From NCBI GenBank assembly GCA_000954095.1, contig JYNY01000197.1, positions 1-45,265 of the forward strand: a stretch of DNA of 45,265 nucleotides. The letters are read 5' to 3'. The translations under genes were made by a program, and so were the position numbers. The notes under the pieces were generated by a model, which was given only the letters and a program-made list of their open reading frames with translations, did not search any database and had not been told where the DNA came from. Source of the DNA: Candidatus Omnitrophus magneticus. GTDB taxonomy: Bacteria > Omnitrophota > Gorgyraeia > Tantalellales > Tantalellaceae. This document shows positions 16,654-25,988 of this stretch, one piece after another (within the stretch, counting starts at the first letter, position 1; every line of letters starts with the position of its first letter).

Positions 16654-19119
16654 ATGAATAGAGGGACTAACGGCTTAATACATTTTAATGCTTCCGGCGA
16701 CAAAGAAATCCAACCGCCGTCCAACATATCAAAACAAGAAAAAATATCTCTATCAATTGTTATACCTGTTTACAATGAAGGAGATAATATCAGTTCTACA
16801 TTAACTGAAATCTCTCAAAATGTAAAAATCCAGCATGAAATCTTAATAATATACGACTTCCCTGAAGATAATACCATTCCCGCTGTTAATAAATTTATCA
16901 ATGAAACTAAAAAAATAAATATCCGTATTATAAAAAATAAATATGGGAAAGGCGCGCTAAACGCGATAAAGTCCGGATTTTTAGAAAGCACCGGCACTGC
17001 CACATTGGTTGTTATGGCTGATTTATCTGATGAAATCAGTAAAGTAAACGAGATGTATGAAAAAATTTCACAAGGATACGATATTGTCTGCGGTTCGCGT
17101 TATATGAAAGGCGGAAAACAAATAGGCGGACCGAAATTGAAAAAATTCTTATCAAGACTCGCGGGCATTTCTCTCAAATATTTCACAGGCATTCCCACTC
17201 ATGACATAAGTAACAGTTTCAAAATGTACCGCAGTAATATTTTAAACACAATAAAAATAGAAAGTAACGGCGGCTTTGAACTCGGCATGGAAATAGTTGT
17301 AAAATCATTTTTAAACGGATATAAAATAACAGAAGTACCCTCTACTTGGCGGGATAGAGAGCAAGGCGCATCCCGATTTAAACTATGGAAATGGCTACCA
17401 AAATATCTTAAGTGGTATTTTTTAGCTATAAAACACAAAATTTTCGGGAATACCACCCAAATAGAAAATATTGAAAATAAAAAAAAACAATCCATACTCC
17501 CTTATATTTTTTTGATCTGTTTATTTATTATTGGACAAATATTACTGTCAACTCTCCTGCAAAAAGGTAACCCCATGGGCGAATTCAGGGAATCACAAGT
17601 AGCGTCCACAATTAAACTATTTGTTGAAGAAGGAATAAATCTTCTTTATCCCAAACTTAATGTTATGGGAGACCCCGGATATTTCGCGATAGAATTGCCT
17701 ATATATCAAGCGCTTACCGCTCTTTTCTGGAATGTTTTTAATTTGGGAGAAATATGGGGAAGAATATTTTCTCATATATTTTGGGCCATAGGCGCTTTAT
17801 ATTTATTTTTTCTTTGCAATATTTTTGTTGAAAAACGAGTAAGTCTTTTAACTGCATTTTTTTATTTATTTTCTCCAATAGCACTAGTTTACTCAAATGA
17901 CGTAAGTATCGAAGGCTTGAGTTCCTGCCTGTCTATCATGTTTTTATACCATGGCGCCCGATGGATTATTGAAAAAAGTAAATTCCATTTTTTTACGGCG
18001 ATTATTATCTGCACTTTAGGATTTACGCAAAAATTGCCCAATCTAGCGCCGATGTTTATACCATTACTCGCTCTTAGATATTCCTATGGGAAAGGCTTTA
18101 AATCTATTTTTTCTCCTTCTTTTATTCTCTTAGGGCTTATACCTTTTCTTTCCGCGTGCATTTGGCAATACCACGCTAATAAACTTAACGCAATGTATCC
18201 CGCATCCGCTTGGTACGCGTCAAGCGGCACCATTAAATGGTATTTCGGCACTTTAGTCGACAGGTTAAACCCCGCCAAATATTTTATAACCGCCTTAAAA
18301 TCATTTGAAAACGCCTATGGAAGCCTTTATTTTGCAGTCCTGCCAATAATAGGCATTTCAGCTTTTTTTAGAAAATATTATTTTTTTACTTCTTATTTAG
18401 CAAGCTATCTTTTCAGTTTTTTGATTTTCACGGGACTACACTTGCCGCACAGTCACTACATGATTCCATTTTTACCGGCATTATTATTTTGGGCCGCTAT
18501 TGGTATTATTTTTATTTGGGATAAATTAGCTCTTATCTCTAGCATAAAACTAAAATTTCACAGGATTATAGTTGCGGGAATAATCACAATTTCGGTTATG
18601 GGACTTTTTATCGTAAATAGCGCGCGGTATCTAGATTTTAGAGACTGGATTTTTCAGGATAAAGACATCATGAATATGGCAGAAATAATAAAACAAAACA
18701 CGCCAAAAAATTCCCGCGTTCTTCTTTACAAAGGAGAAGGCCTTACAGGCGGGACATGGTCGCCGCAACTAATGTATCTATCAGACAGAAGAGGCAGAAT
18801 TTTGTACATGCAGGATTTAGAAAAAAACACTATTTCTGATTTAATGCGTGAACGCGGATGTAATTATCTTGTCTTATCCGTAGACACTCTTCGATACCGT
18901 TATATACAAGGCAGAAAACTCCATCGCTCTCTTTATGACAAAAGAACGGAATATAATGATTTAGATTATTTTACTTTGCAATTTTCTCAAGAGATAGAAA
19001 AACAATTAGCTAAATTAAATCCTGTTTACTTAGGCAATAGGATAAGAATTTATAAAATAGAAAAAGATAAAACCGCGAATCTCCCGACTGTCATTCCCGG
19101 CTCAAACGGTAATCAATAG
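16654..19119 (+). CDS. Fusion: GT2 polyprenyl-sugar synthase plus GT39/ArnT-like membrane transferase
   Basis: 821 residues in two parts. Residues ~30-270 are a GT2 domain of the dolichol-phosphate-mannose synthase type: IVIPVYNEGDNI, a VVMADLSDE metal motif, CGSRYM, THDISNSFKMYR and EVPSTWRDREQGASRF. From ~285 to ~680 follows a many-pass membrane domain with an early acidic loop (GEFRESQ) and VYSNDVSIEG, resembling lipid-phosphate-sugar-dependent transferases (GT39/GT83-like). The last ~140 residues are soluble, presumably periplasmic. The fusion would both charge a polyprenyl phosphate and use that sugar across the membrane. AGGAGG lies at 16637-16642. The last codons (TVIPGSNGNQ) are encoded by CTGTCATTCCCGG, which looks like a dispersed repeat running into the gene's 3' end. 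Confidence 0.8.
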   Translation: MNRGTNGLIHFNASGDKEIQPPSNISKQEKISLSIVIPVYNEGDNISSTLTEISQNVKIQHEILIIYDFPEDNTIPAVNKFINETKKINIRIIKNKYGKGALNAIKSGFLESTGTATLVVMADLSDEISKVNEMYEKISQGYDIVCGSRYMKGGKQIGGPKLKKFLSRLAGISLKYFTGIPTHDISNSFKMYRSNILNTIKIESNGGFELGMEIVVKSFLNGYKITEVPSTWRDREQGASRFKLWKWLPKYLKWYFLAIKHKIFGNTTQIENIENKKKQSILPYIFLICLFIIGQILLSTLLQKGNPMGEFRESQVASTIKLFVEEGINLLYPKLNVMGDPGYFAIELPIYQALTALFWNVFNLGEIWGRIFSHIFWAIGALYLFFLCNIFVEKRVSLLTAFFYLFSPIALVYSNDVSIEGLSSCLSIMFLYHGARWIIEKSKFHFFTAIIICTLGFTQKLPNLAPMFIPLLALRYSYGKGFKSIFSPSFILLGLIPFLSACIWQYHANKLNAMYPASAWYASSGTIKWYFGTLVDRLNPAKYFITALKSFENAYGSLYFAVLPIIGISAFFRKYYFFTSYLASYLFSFLIFTGLHLPHSHYMIPFLPALLFWAAIGIIFIWDKLALISSIKLKFHRIIVAGIITISVMGLFIVNSARYLDFRDWIFQDKDIMNMAEIIKQNTPKNSRVLLYKGEGLTGGTWSPQLMYLSDRRGRILYMQDLEKNTISDLMRERGCNYLVLSVDTLRYRYIQGRKLHRSLYDKRTEYNDLDYFTLQFSQEIEKQLAKLNPVYLGNRIRIYKIEKDKTANLPTVIPGSNGNQ

Positions 19120-19248
19120 TAATAATAAACATTTGATGACCCCGCAAAATTGAGTTACCCCATGACAAATAATACTAATTTTTGGGATTTATCGAGTTTT
19201 GCCGCGCGCCTAACACGTGATAAGAATGACTGCCCAATGGAGGATATA

Positions 19249-20382
19249 TTGAATAAAAATTTTTTTGTAATTGACCATAAATCATCTTCTTCAAAAGCCC
19301 GCGCGGGAAGGGCGTTAACAGCGCATGGCGAATTTTTAACTCCGGTATTTATGCCTGTCGCGACTCAAGCCACCGTAAAATCACTCTCTTCAGAAGAATT
19401 AGAAAATGCCGGGGTTAACATGATTATTTCAAACGCGTATCATTTATTTATGCGGCCCGGCGGAGATATCATAAAAAAAGCCGGAGGACTTCATAAATTC
19501 ATGAATTGGACCCGCCCGATAACAACAGATAGCGGCGGATTCCAAGTTTTTAGCCTCGCCCTGTTACGAAAAATACATAATGAAGGCGTAGAGTTCCGTT
19601 CGCATCTAGACGGAACATCTCATTTTTTTACTCCGGAAAACATTGTGGATTTCCAGCTTGTTTTAGACAGCGACATTTTAATGCCTCTTGATGAATGCGT
19701 AAAATATCCCGCTGACGAAAAATACGTGGAAAAATCCGTTGATATAACTTGCGCTTGGGCAAAAAAATCCAAAGACAGATTCAACGAAATACAAAATAAT
19801 TCGTTTCTTTTCGGTATCATACAAGGTTCTACATATCATAACTTACGAAAAAAATGCGCTAACTTTCTTGTAGAATTAAATATGGACGGCTACGCGCTCG
19901 GCGGTATCGGAGTGGGAGAAGGACGAGAACTGATGGATGAAATTACAGACTACACTTGCGCCATCCTTCCTGAAAATAAAATTAGATATCTTATGGGAGT
20001 AGGAACCCCCAGTGACATCCTTTCAGCGATTAGCCGGGGAGTAGATATGTTTGATTGCGTCGTCCCTACACGAAACGCGAGAAACGGCCAAGCATTCACA
20101 TTTGACGGTGAATTGCAATTACGAAACGCTAACTTTAAAGAAGATTTTAATCCGATAGAAAAAGACTGCGCGTGTAATGCCTGTAAAAATTATTCGCGCG
20201 CGTACATACGGCATTTATTTAATACCGGTGAAATTTTAGCTATACGGCTCATCACGGAACATAACATATTCTTTTACGCGAAATTAATGAATTCCGCCCG
20301 CGAAGCTATTTTACGAGACAATTTTGAAATATATAAAAAAGATTTTTTAACGCGGTTTAACGCTAATAAAACGCTAGGCTGA
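19249..20382 (+). CDS. tgt: Queuine/preQ1 tRNA-ribosyltransferase
   Basis: Exchanges guanine 34 of GUN-anticodon tRNAs for a queuosine precursor in the cytoplasm. TTDSGGFQVFSL contains the Asp base, DMFDCVVPTRNARNGQAFT the nucleophile region, and CACNACKNYSRAYIRHLF the zinc ligands. I place the start at TTG 19249: GGAGG sits at 19239-19243, five bases upstream, and the resulting 377 residues match the normal length and N-terminus (ARAGR, TPVFMPVATQATVK). The open frame extends upstream to another TTG at 19150, but those extra residues look non-native and that start has no ribosome site. The gene is a housekeeping guest between glycosyltransferase genes; no queA or yajC is adjacent. Confidence 0.93.
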   Translation: MNKNFFVIDHKSSSSKARAGRALTAHGEFLTPVFMPVATQATVKSLSSEELENAGVNMIISNAYHLFMRPGGDIIKKAGGLHKFMNWTRPITTDSGGFQVFSLALLRKIHNEGVEFRSHLDGTSHFFTPENIVDFQLVLDSDILMPLDECVKYPADEKYVEKSVDITCAWAKKSKDRFNEIQNNSFLFGIIQGSTYHNLRKKCANFLVELNMDGYALGGIGVGEGRELMDEITDYTCAILPENKIRYLMGVGTPSDILSAISRGVDMFDCVVPTRNARNGQAFTFDGELQLRNANFKEDFNPIEKDCACNACKNYSRAYIRHLFNTGEILAIRLITEHNIFFYAKLMNSAREAILRDNFEIYKKDFLTRFNANKTLG

Positions 20383-20467
20383 TTACAGAGTAGCAACTAT
20401 TATCACATTTGTAGTATAAAATAAAAATACAAAAATAGCTGTAACCCAAACGGATATTCCCGCGCAA

Positions 20468-20506
20468 GGGGCTGTGTCATAACAAGAGCTATATTTTAAA
20501 AGTGGC
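20468..20506 (+). repeat. Terminal fragment of the 30-kb MITE family
   Basis: GGGGCTGTGTCATAACAAGA followed by TATTTTAAAAGTGG matches the right terminus of the element at 30469-30627 read inward (GAGGCTGTGTCACAAC..., CATTTTAAAAGTGG). Only one end is present. It sits in the 180-base gap between tgt and the next glycosyltransferase, and a short ATTCCCGCGCAAG remnant of the REP-like family lies just left of it. Confidence 0.5.
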
Positions 20507-20562
20507 GCAAAAAACGCGCTAATTAAGGCCGCCAAGCCTGTAATGCTTTAAAGGAGCTTAAA

Positions 20563-21660
20563 TTGAAAATTGGTTTTGACGCTAGAATGATTTCTCACCC
20601 CGGCATTGGAAAATATATTGAATGCCTGCTAAAAGGCATTATCTCTATATCGGATAATAACGAATTTATTTTATTCGCGGATATAAACAAACTAAAAATA
20701 TTTCAAAATTATAAAAATGTAAAATGCGTCAACTGGAACGCCCCTATCTACTCAGGATGGGAACAAATATTCAACATGTATCCGTTACAAAAATTAGACG
20801 TTTTACATGTTCCCCACTTTAATATCCCTCTTTTCTTTAGCGGCCGTCTAGTCGTAACTATACATGACCTTATTTACTTATTGATACCATCTTCATCGCC
20901 TTCTAAACTAGGCAAAATATATACTGACTTCATGATTAAATCCTCTTTACAAAAATCTAAAAGTGTTATCGCTGTATCAGAAAACACAAAAAAAGATTTA
21001 ATAAAAATATATTCTGAAAAATACGCCGAAAAAATAAATGTAATTTATGAAGCTCCAAGCCCGGAATTTCAACCGATAACAGATAGAACCCTTCTAGCGG
21101 ATATCCGTTGCCGCTACAGACTCGAGGAAAATTTTATATTGTATGTGGGAAGTATAAAACCGCATAAAAATGTCGGGACTCTCATAGAAGTATTTAAACT
21201 CCTTAAACAATGGGGTGCGCCTCATAAACTCGTTATTTGCGGAAGATGGGATAAAAAAGAAGATTACCTTAAAGATAAACTTATTGATAAAGATATACGG
21301 TATTTAGGAGAAATCCCGGCTAGTGACATCGCGGGATTATACAATTTAGCGGATTTATTAGTACATCTTTCTCTTTATGAAGGATTCGGATTAACTATTG
21401 TAGAGGCCATGAGTTCCGGTTTGCCTGTAGTGGCATTGGATTCGTCTTCCATGCCTGAAGTCATAGGCGACGCCGGAATACTCGTTCCGGCCGGAAATAA
21501 TGAACAGATAGCTAACACTATCTATAACGTACTGGTTAACGGAAATATGCGAAACATTATGAAAGAAAATTCATTGGAACAAGCACGAAAATTTTCATGG
21601 GATAAAACTGCTAAAGCAACACTTGACGTTTATAAAAAAGTAGCCGGGAGCGGGGCATAA
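20563..21660 (+). CDS. Glycosyltransferase family 4
   Basis: 365 residues. The TTG start is set by AAGGAG (20551-20556), six bases upstream, giving the expected N-terminus MKIGFDARM. It has a two-domain GT-B fold: LHVPHFNIPL and TIHDLIY in the N-domain, YVGSIKPHKN at the domain junction, then LSLYEGFGLTIVEAMSSGLPVV, the nucleotide-sugar-binding E(x)7E-type loop. It adds one sugar to the lipid-linked glycan on the cytoplasmic face. The donor is not predictable, although mannosyltransferases of this group share the DLIYLLIPSS region. Confidence 0.88.
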   Translation: MKIGFDARMISHPGIGKYIECLLKGIISISDNNEFILFADINKLKIFQNYKNVKCVNWNAPIYSGWEQIFNMYPLQKLDVLHVPHFNIPLFFSGRLVVTIHDLIYLLIPSSSPSKLGKIYTDFMIKSSLQKSKSVIAVSENTKKDLIKIYSEKYAEKINVIYEAPSPEFQPITDRTLLADIRCRYRLEENFILYVGSIKPHKNVGTLIEVFKLLKQWGAPHKLVICGRWDKKEDYLKDKLIDKDIRYLGEIPASDIAGLYNLADLLVHLSLYEGFGLTIVEAMSSGLPVVALDSSSMPEVIGDAGILVPAGNNEQIANTIYNVLVNGNMRNIMKENSLEQARKFSWDKTAKATLDVYKKVAGSGA

Positions 21661-21694
21661 CGCGTTTAGCGTAAAAAAAAATGGTAAAAATAAC

Positions 21695-22939
21695 ATGGAC
21701 AAAACAATTAAAATAGCGATAGTTCATGATTGGCTTACAGGCATGAGAGGCGGTGAAAAATGTTTGGAAGTCTTATGTGAACTTTTCCCATCAGCCGATC
21801 TTTTTACACTTCTCCATAAAAAAAATAGTGTTTCAAAAACTATTGAAAACATGAAAATAAAAACTTCTTTTTTACAAAATATTCCCGGTATAACAAAATC
21901 TTACCGCAATTTTCTTCCTTTATTTCCCATAGCCATAGAAAAATTTGATTTACGCGGCTATGATCTTATTTTAAGTTCAAGTCATGCTGTGGCAAAAGGC
22001 GTACGGATTAATTCTAAGGCTCTACACATTTCATATTGTTATACTCCGGCAAGATACGCTTGGCAATTTTTTGACGATTATTTTTCAAAAGAAAATTTTA
22101 TCAAAAAATTTTTTATATCCCTCGTTATAAAAAATTTAAAAAAATGGGATTTGAAATCTAATGAAAAAGTCACAGAATTTATAGCCATTTCTCATTATAT
22201 AAAAAATCGCATTAAAAAATATTACAACAGAAACTCTACCGTGATTTATCCGCCTGTTGACACGGATTTCCCTCTAGCCAGCGCGAAAGACTCTCAACAA
22301 ATAAAAATAAATGATAAACCGTATTACCTAATGGTCTCGGCTCTTGTCCCTTATAAACGCGTAGATTTAGCTATTAAAGCGTTTAATGAAAATAAAAAAC
22401 AGCTTGTTATTATCGGCTCAGGAAATGAATTTAATAAACTAAAATCTATGGCGCGAGATAATATAAAATTTTTAGGATGGCTGGGAGATGAGACTCTACG
22501 AGAATATTATACTAATGCGCGCGCGCTTATTTTTCCGGGAGAAGAAGATTTTGGGATAGTCCCTTTGGAAGCTCAGGCTTATGGGAAGCCTGTTATCGCG
22601 TATGCCTCCGGCGGAGCGCTTGAAACGATAATACCTTTTGAAGAATTAGACGACGCGCGTAAAAAAGAAAATATTACCAACTATATTCCAAAAGATATTC
22701 ACGGCCCGACCGGCGTATTTTTTTACAGCCAAACAGTCCCACAGCTTAATAAAGCGATTGAAACATTTGAAGCGAATATTAAACAATTTAAACCGGAAAA
22801 TGCCCGCGAAAACGCTCTAAAATTTAATAGAAGCCGTTTCAAAACAGAAATAAAAAATTTTATTGAAGAAAAGTGGCTGGAACATTCCACGGGGACTTCC
22901 GCTAAAATAGGCGGGCTACAAAACACCGTCAAAAAATAA
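21695..22939 (+). CDS. Glycosyltransferase family 4 (WbaZ-like)
   Basis: 414 residues. The N-terminus IAIVHDWLTGMRGGEKCLE and the middle SYCYTPARYAWQFFDDYF are typical of the WbaZ-like mannosyltransferase branch. YYLMVSALVPYKRVDLAIKA starts the C-terminal domain and LIFPGEEDFGIVPLEAQAYG carries the donor-binding acidic pair. It lies 34 bases after the previous glycosyltransferase and 15 before the next gene, so all three are likely co-transcribed. No strong ribosome site is visible. Substrate assignment is by family only. Confidence 0.87.
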   Translation: MDKTIKIAIVHDWLTGMRGGEKCLEVLCELFPSADLFTLLHKKNSVSKTIENMKIKTSFLQNIPGITKSYRNFLPLFPIAIEKFDLRGYDLILSSSHAVAKGVRINSKALHISYCYTPARYAWQFFDDYFSKENFIKKFFISLVIKNLKKWDLKSNEKVTEFIAISHYIKNRIKKYYNRNSTVIYPPVDTDFPLASAKDSQQIKINDKPYYLMVSALVPYKRVDLAIKAFNENKKQLVIIGSGNEFNKLKSMARDNIKFLGWLGDETLREYYTNARALIFPGEEDFGIVPLEAQAYGKPVIAYASGGALETIIPFEELDDARKKENITNYIPKDIHGPTGVFFYSQTVPQLNKAIETFEANIKQFKPENARENALKFNRSRFKTEIKNFIEEKWLEHSTGTSAKIGGLQNTVKK

Positions 22940-22954
22940 AAGGCAAAAACATTT

Positions 22955-24349
22955 ATGAAAATACGTAACCATATGATTATTCGTTTTATATTACTCACTG
23001 GAGATATTATCGCAATAAATCTGGGATTTTTATCCGCGTATTGGCTCAGATTTAATTCAGGCATTTTAGAATCCCCTCACGGGGTACCAGACGCCGGGCA
23101 ATATATACAAATACTCCCTATTCTGACATTAGTTTTTATTTTTTTGATGCGAGGAGAAAAATTATATTCCATAAAATCAAGGCTTTCCATAGTAGACGAA
23201 TTTTTTCTTATAATTAGAGCCGTAACTATTACCATTTTTATTTTAATGGCCGGGACTTTCGTTTACCGTGAATTTTCATTTTCGCGCGGAACACTTTCAA
23301 TATCGTGGCTCATAATAATAATTTTTATAAACGCGTGGCGTTTTCTGATAAATAAAATAAGATTTTTCATAAGAAAACATTTTGGAAAAACAAGAAATCT
23401 TGTTATAGCGGGAGACGACGCTATCGTTGAAAGATTAATAACGCATATAGCCAATGATCCGCATTGGGATTACAATGTAATAGGTGTTTTACGGATAACA
23501 ACTATTTCTTCGGGAACGGTGAATGGAATCCCGGTATTGGGAAAACTAGAGAATTTTAAAAATATATTTTTTAAAAAAAAAATTGATGAACTTATAGTGA
23601 CTGATTTGGAAATACCGCGGCAAAAAATGATAGAAATCCTTATGGAATGCGAAAAAAAACTAATTGAATTCAGAGTTGTGGCGGATCTATTAGGCATGAT
23701 GACTTCCGCTGTTGACATGCGCACAATTGACGGCATCCCTTTATTAGGATTAAAAGAATCACCGTTACATGAAGGGTTTAACCGCTTCTTAAAAAGAATG
23801 ATGGATATAACATTTTCTCTGGCAGGACTTATCATTCTTTCTCCTCTTTTTTTAATTATTGCCGTAATAATAAAACTTGATTCTCTAGGGCCTATATTTT
23901 ACAGGCAGAAACGGATAGGCGAAGACGGCACACGATTTGCTATGATAAAATTCAGGACAATGATAAATAACGCGGAAAAAGGCACCGGCAGGGTATGGAC
24001 AAAAAAAGATGACCCGAGAAGAACAAGAACAGGCGCTTTTTTAAGACGGTATAATCTGGATGAACTGCCTCAACTTATTAATGTTTTTATAGGCGACATG
24101 AGCCTTGTCGGGCCGAGGCCTGAACGCCCTCATTTTGTCGAAAAATTTAAACAAAGTGTACCCCGATATATGGCTCGCCATAAAATAAAATCCGGCATGA
24201 CAGGCTGGGCGCAGGTAAACGGCTTAAGAGGCAATACATCAATTGAAGAACGAACTAAATATGATCTTTATTATATCGAAAATTGGTCTATATCCTTTGA
24301 TATTAAAATACTTTGCATGTCTATCTTCGCTTTAAAAAACGCGTATTAA
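22955..24349 (+). CDS. Undecaprenyl-phosphate sugar phosphotransferase (initiating enzyme, WcaJ/PHPT type)
   Basis: 464 residues. Five N-terminal hydrophobic segments (1-130) lead to a CoA-binding-like domain (NLVIAGDDAIVERL, about 148; GIPVLGKLENF), then one membrane helix and the catalytic bacterial sugar transferase domain: KRMMDITFSLAGL, FYRQKRIGEDG, MIKFRTM, DELPQLINVFIGDMSLVGPRPE and GMTGWAQVNGLRG. It transfers a hexose-1-phosphate from a UDP-sugar to undecaprenyl phosphate, committing the lipid carrier to glycan synthesis. Length and domain order are standard for the family. The ABC ATPase starts 5 bases after its stop. Confidence 0.93.
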   Translation: MKIRNHMIIRFILLTGDIIAINLGFLSAYWLRFNSGILESPHGVPDAGQYIQILPILTLVFIFLMRGEKLYSIKSRLSIVDEFFLIIRAVTITIFILMAGTFVYREFSFSRGTLSISWLIIIIFINAWRFLINKIRFFIRKHFGKTRNLVIAGDDAIVERLITHIANDPHWDYNVIGVLRITTISSGTVNGIPVLGKLENFKNIFFKKKIDELIVTDLEIPRQKMIEILMECEKKLIEFRVVADLLGMMTSAVDMRTIDGIPLLGLKESPLHEGFNRFLKRMMDITFSLAGLIILSPLFLIIAVIIKLDSLGPIFYRQKRIGEDGTRFAMIKFRTMINNAEKGTGRVWTKKDDPRRTRTGAFLRRYNLDELPQLINVFIGDMSLVGPRPERPHFVEKFKQSVPRYMARHKIKSGMTGWAQVNGLRGNTSIEERTKYDLYYIENWSISFDIKILCMSIFALKNAY

Positions 24350-24353
24350 AAAA

Positions 24354-25865
24354 ATGTCTGACACAATTCTTAAATCTATAAATATTTCTAAAAATTTCGG
24401 AAACACTACCGCTTTAAAGTCCGTAAACTTTAATTTGCGTAAAGGTGAAATACATGCTCTTTGCGGAGAAAACGGCGCGGGAAAATCCACTCTTATTAAA
24501 ATATTTTCGGGTGTTTATCCGGTCGGCACATTTAAAGGTGAGCTTTACATTGATGATAAAAAAACATGGTTCATGGGAATAACCGATGCTGAACAAGCCG
24601 GCATAAGCGTTATCTATCAGGAACTAGCGCTTGTTGAAAATATGACTGTGGCTGAAAATATTTTTTTAGGGAAAGAACCGGAAAAAGGAATTTTTCTGGA
24701 TTGGAATAAAATTTATTTAGCCGCGAAAGAAGTACTCTCACATTTTAATATTGATATCGATCCCTCAGAACTAGTAAAAAATTTAGGTGTTGGAAAAAAA
24801 CAACTTATTGAAATAGTTAAGGCATTAGCAAAAAATTCACGCATTCTCATCCTTGACGAACCAACAGCCGCACTTAGCGAAGAAGAAACACGTATCCTGC
24901 TAAATATTCTAAAAGACTTTTCTAAGAAAGGCATTTCAGCTATCTATATCTCACATAAACTAGAAGAAGTTTTCGCTATAGCGGATTCTATAACGGTTCT
25001 TCGCGACGGTGAAAGCGTCAAGAGCGCGCCCAAAGATTTGACTAACAAAGATGAAATAATTAAAGCGATGATCGGCCGCGAAATAACTGATTTTTTCCCT
25101 AAAACAAAATCTATTCCGGGAAAAATTATTTTTAAAGCGAACAATATAACAGCAAAAGATGAATTAACCGGAGATACAATTCTTAAAGATATAAATTTTG
25201 AGGCACGGGAAGGTGAAGTCCTTGGTATAGGCGGGCTTATGGGCGCGGGAAGAACCGAACTTCTTATGCATATTTTCGGCATTATGGGAAAACGCGTTTC
25301 CGGAACATTTGAATTCGACGGGACTACATTCAACGCTAAAAGCCCAATGGCCGCTATACAAAAAGGAATTACCATTCTTACGGAAGACCGAAAAAAATAT
25401 GGATTAATACCCATTGAAAGCGTTGGAATGAATTTATCTCTGTCATCGTTAAAATCTTTAACAGGACGGATACTTCTCAATAAACAAAAAGAATTTAATG
25501 AAAATAAAAAATATTTTGATGAGCTAAAAATAAAAGCCGGCGGATTAGAATCACCTATAATAAGCCTTTCAGGCGGAAACCAACAGAAAGTACTTTTCGG
25601 CAGAAGCCTTATGGTAATACCAAAATTAATTTTTCTTGATGAACCCACGCGGGGAATTGATATCGGCGCTAAAATTGAAATATACAAAATAATAAATAAT
25701 CTTAAATCAACCGGGGTTTCAATAATAATGGTTTCAAGCGAAATGGCCGAACTCATCGGCATGAGCGACCGTATTCTTATTATGCGTAAAGGCTCTATTA
25801 CCGGCATGTTTGAAGACGCGGACATCACACAAGAAAACCTAATAAAAGCGGCACTAGGAGTTTAG
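24354..25865 (+). CDS. Sugar ABC transporter ATPase, RbsA/XylG type (orphan)
   Basis: 503 residues with two nucleotide-binding domains. The first has Walker A GENGAGKST and Walker B ILILDEPTAALS. The second has the degenerate P-loop GGLMGAGRTE, signature LSGGNQQK and LIFLDEPTRGIDIGAK. This tandem layout belongs to importers of ribose, xylose or galactose. The usual permease and periplasmic binding-protein genes are missing: upstream is the initiating sugar transferase and downstream is a convergent gene. Either the partners are elsewhere, or the ATPase has been co-opted. Polysaccharide exporters use single-domain ATPases, so glycan export is unlikely. Confidence 0.88.
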   Translation: MSDTILKSINISKNFGNTTALKSVNFNLRKGEIHALCGENGAGKSTLIKIFSGVYPVGTFKGELYIDDKKTWFMGITDAEQAGISVIYQELALVENMTVAENIFLGKEPEKGIFLDWNKIYLAAKEVLSHFNIDIDPSELVKNLGVGKKQLIEIVKALAKNSRILILDEPTAALSEEETRILLNILKDFSKKGISAIYISHKLEEVFAIADSITVLRDGESVKSAPKDLTNKDEIIKAMIGREITDFFPKTKSIPGKIIFKANNITAKDELTGDTILKDINFEAREGEVLGIGGLMGAGRTELLMHIFGIMGKRVSGTFEFDGTTFNAKSPMAAIQKGITILTEDRKKYGLIPIESVGMNLSLSSLKSLTGRILLNKQKEFNENKKYFDELKIKAGGLESPIISLSGGNQQKVLFGRSLMVIPKLIFLDEPTRGIDIGAKIEIYKIINNLKSTGVSIIMVSSEMAELIGMSDRILIMRKGSITGMFEDADITQENLIKAALGV

Positions 25866-25988
25866 GATAAAACAACTCTGTAACTTACGACGCGAACCAA
25901 CTAATTTTTTACAAATTTTGGATTAGCATTTTTATTTTTTCATATTCACTAAAGTGTAATGAAAACACGTAAATGGGCTTAGCGGATA

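Noticed and set aside
19150-19248. 33-codon N-terminal extension of tgt
   Set aside because: TTG 19249 has a perfectly spaced GGAGG and gives the canonical Tgt length and N-terminus; the extension does not look like family sequence.
25900-25945. Terminator hairpin between the convergent ABC ATPase and oxidoreductase genes
   Set aside because: The CTAAT/ATTAG stem is only 5 bp with a long loop; the T-rich tract after it is not enough support.
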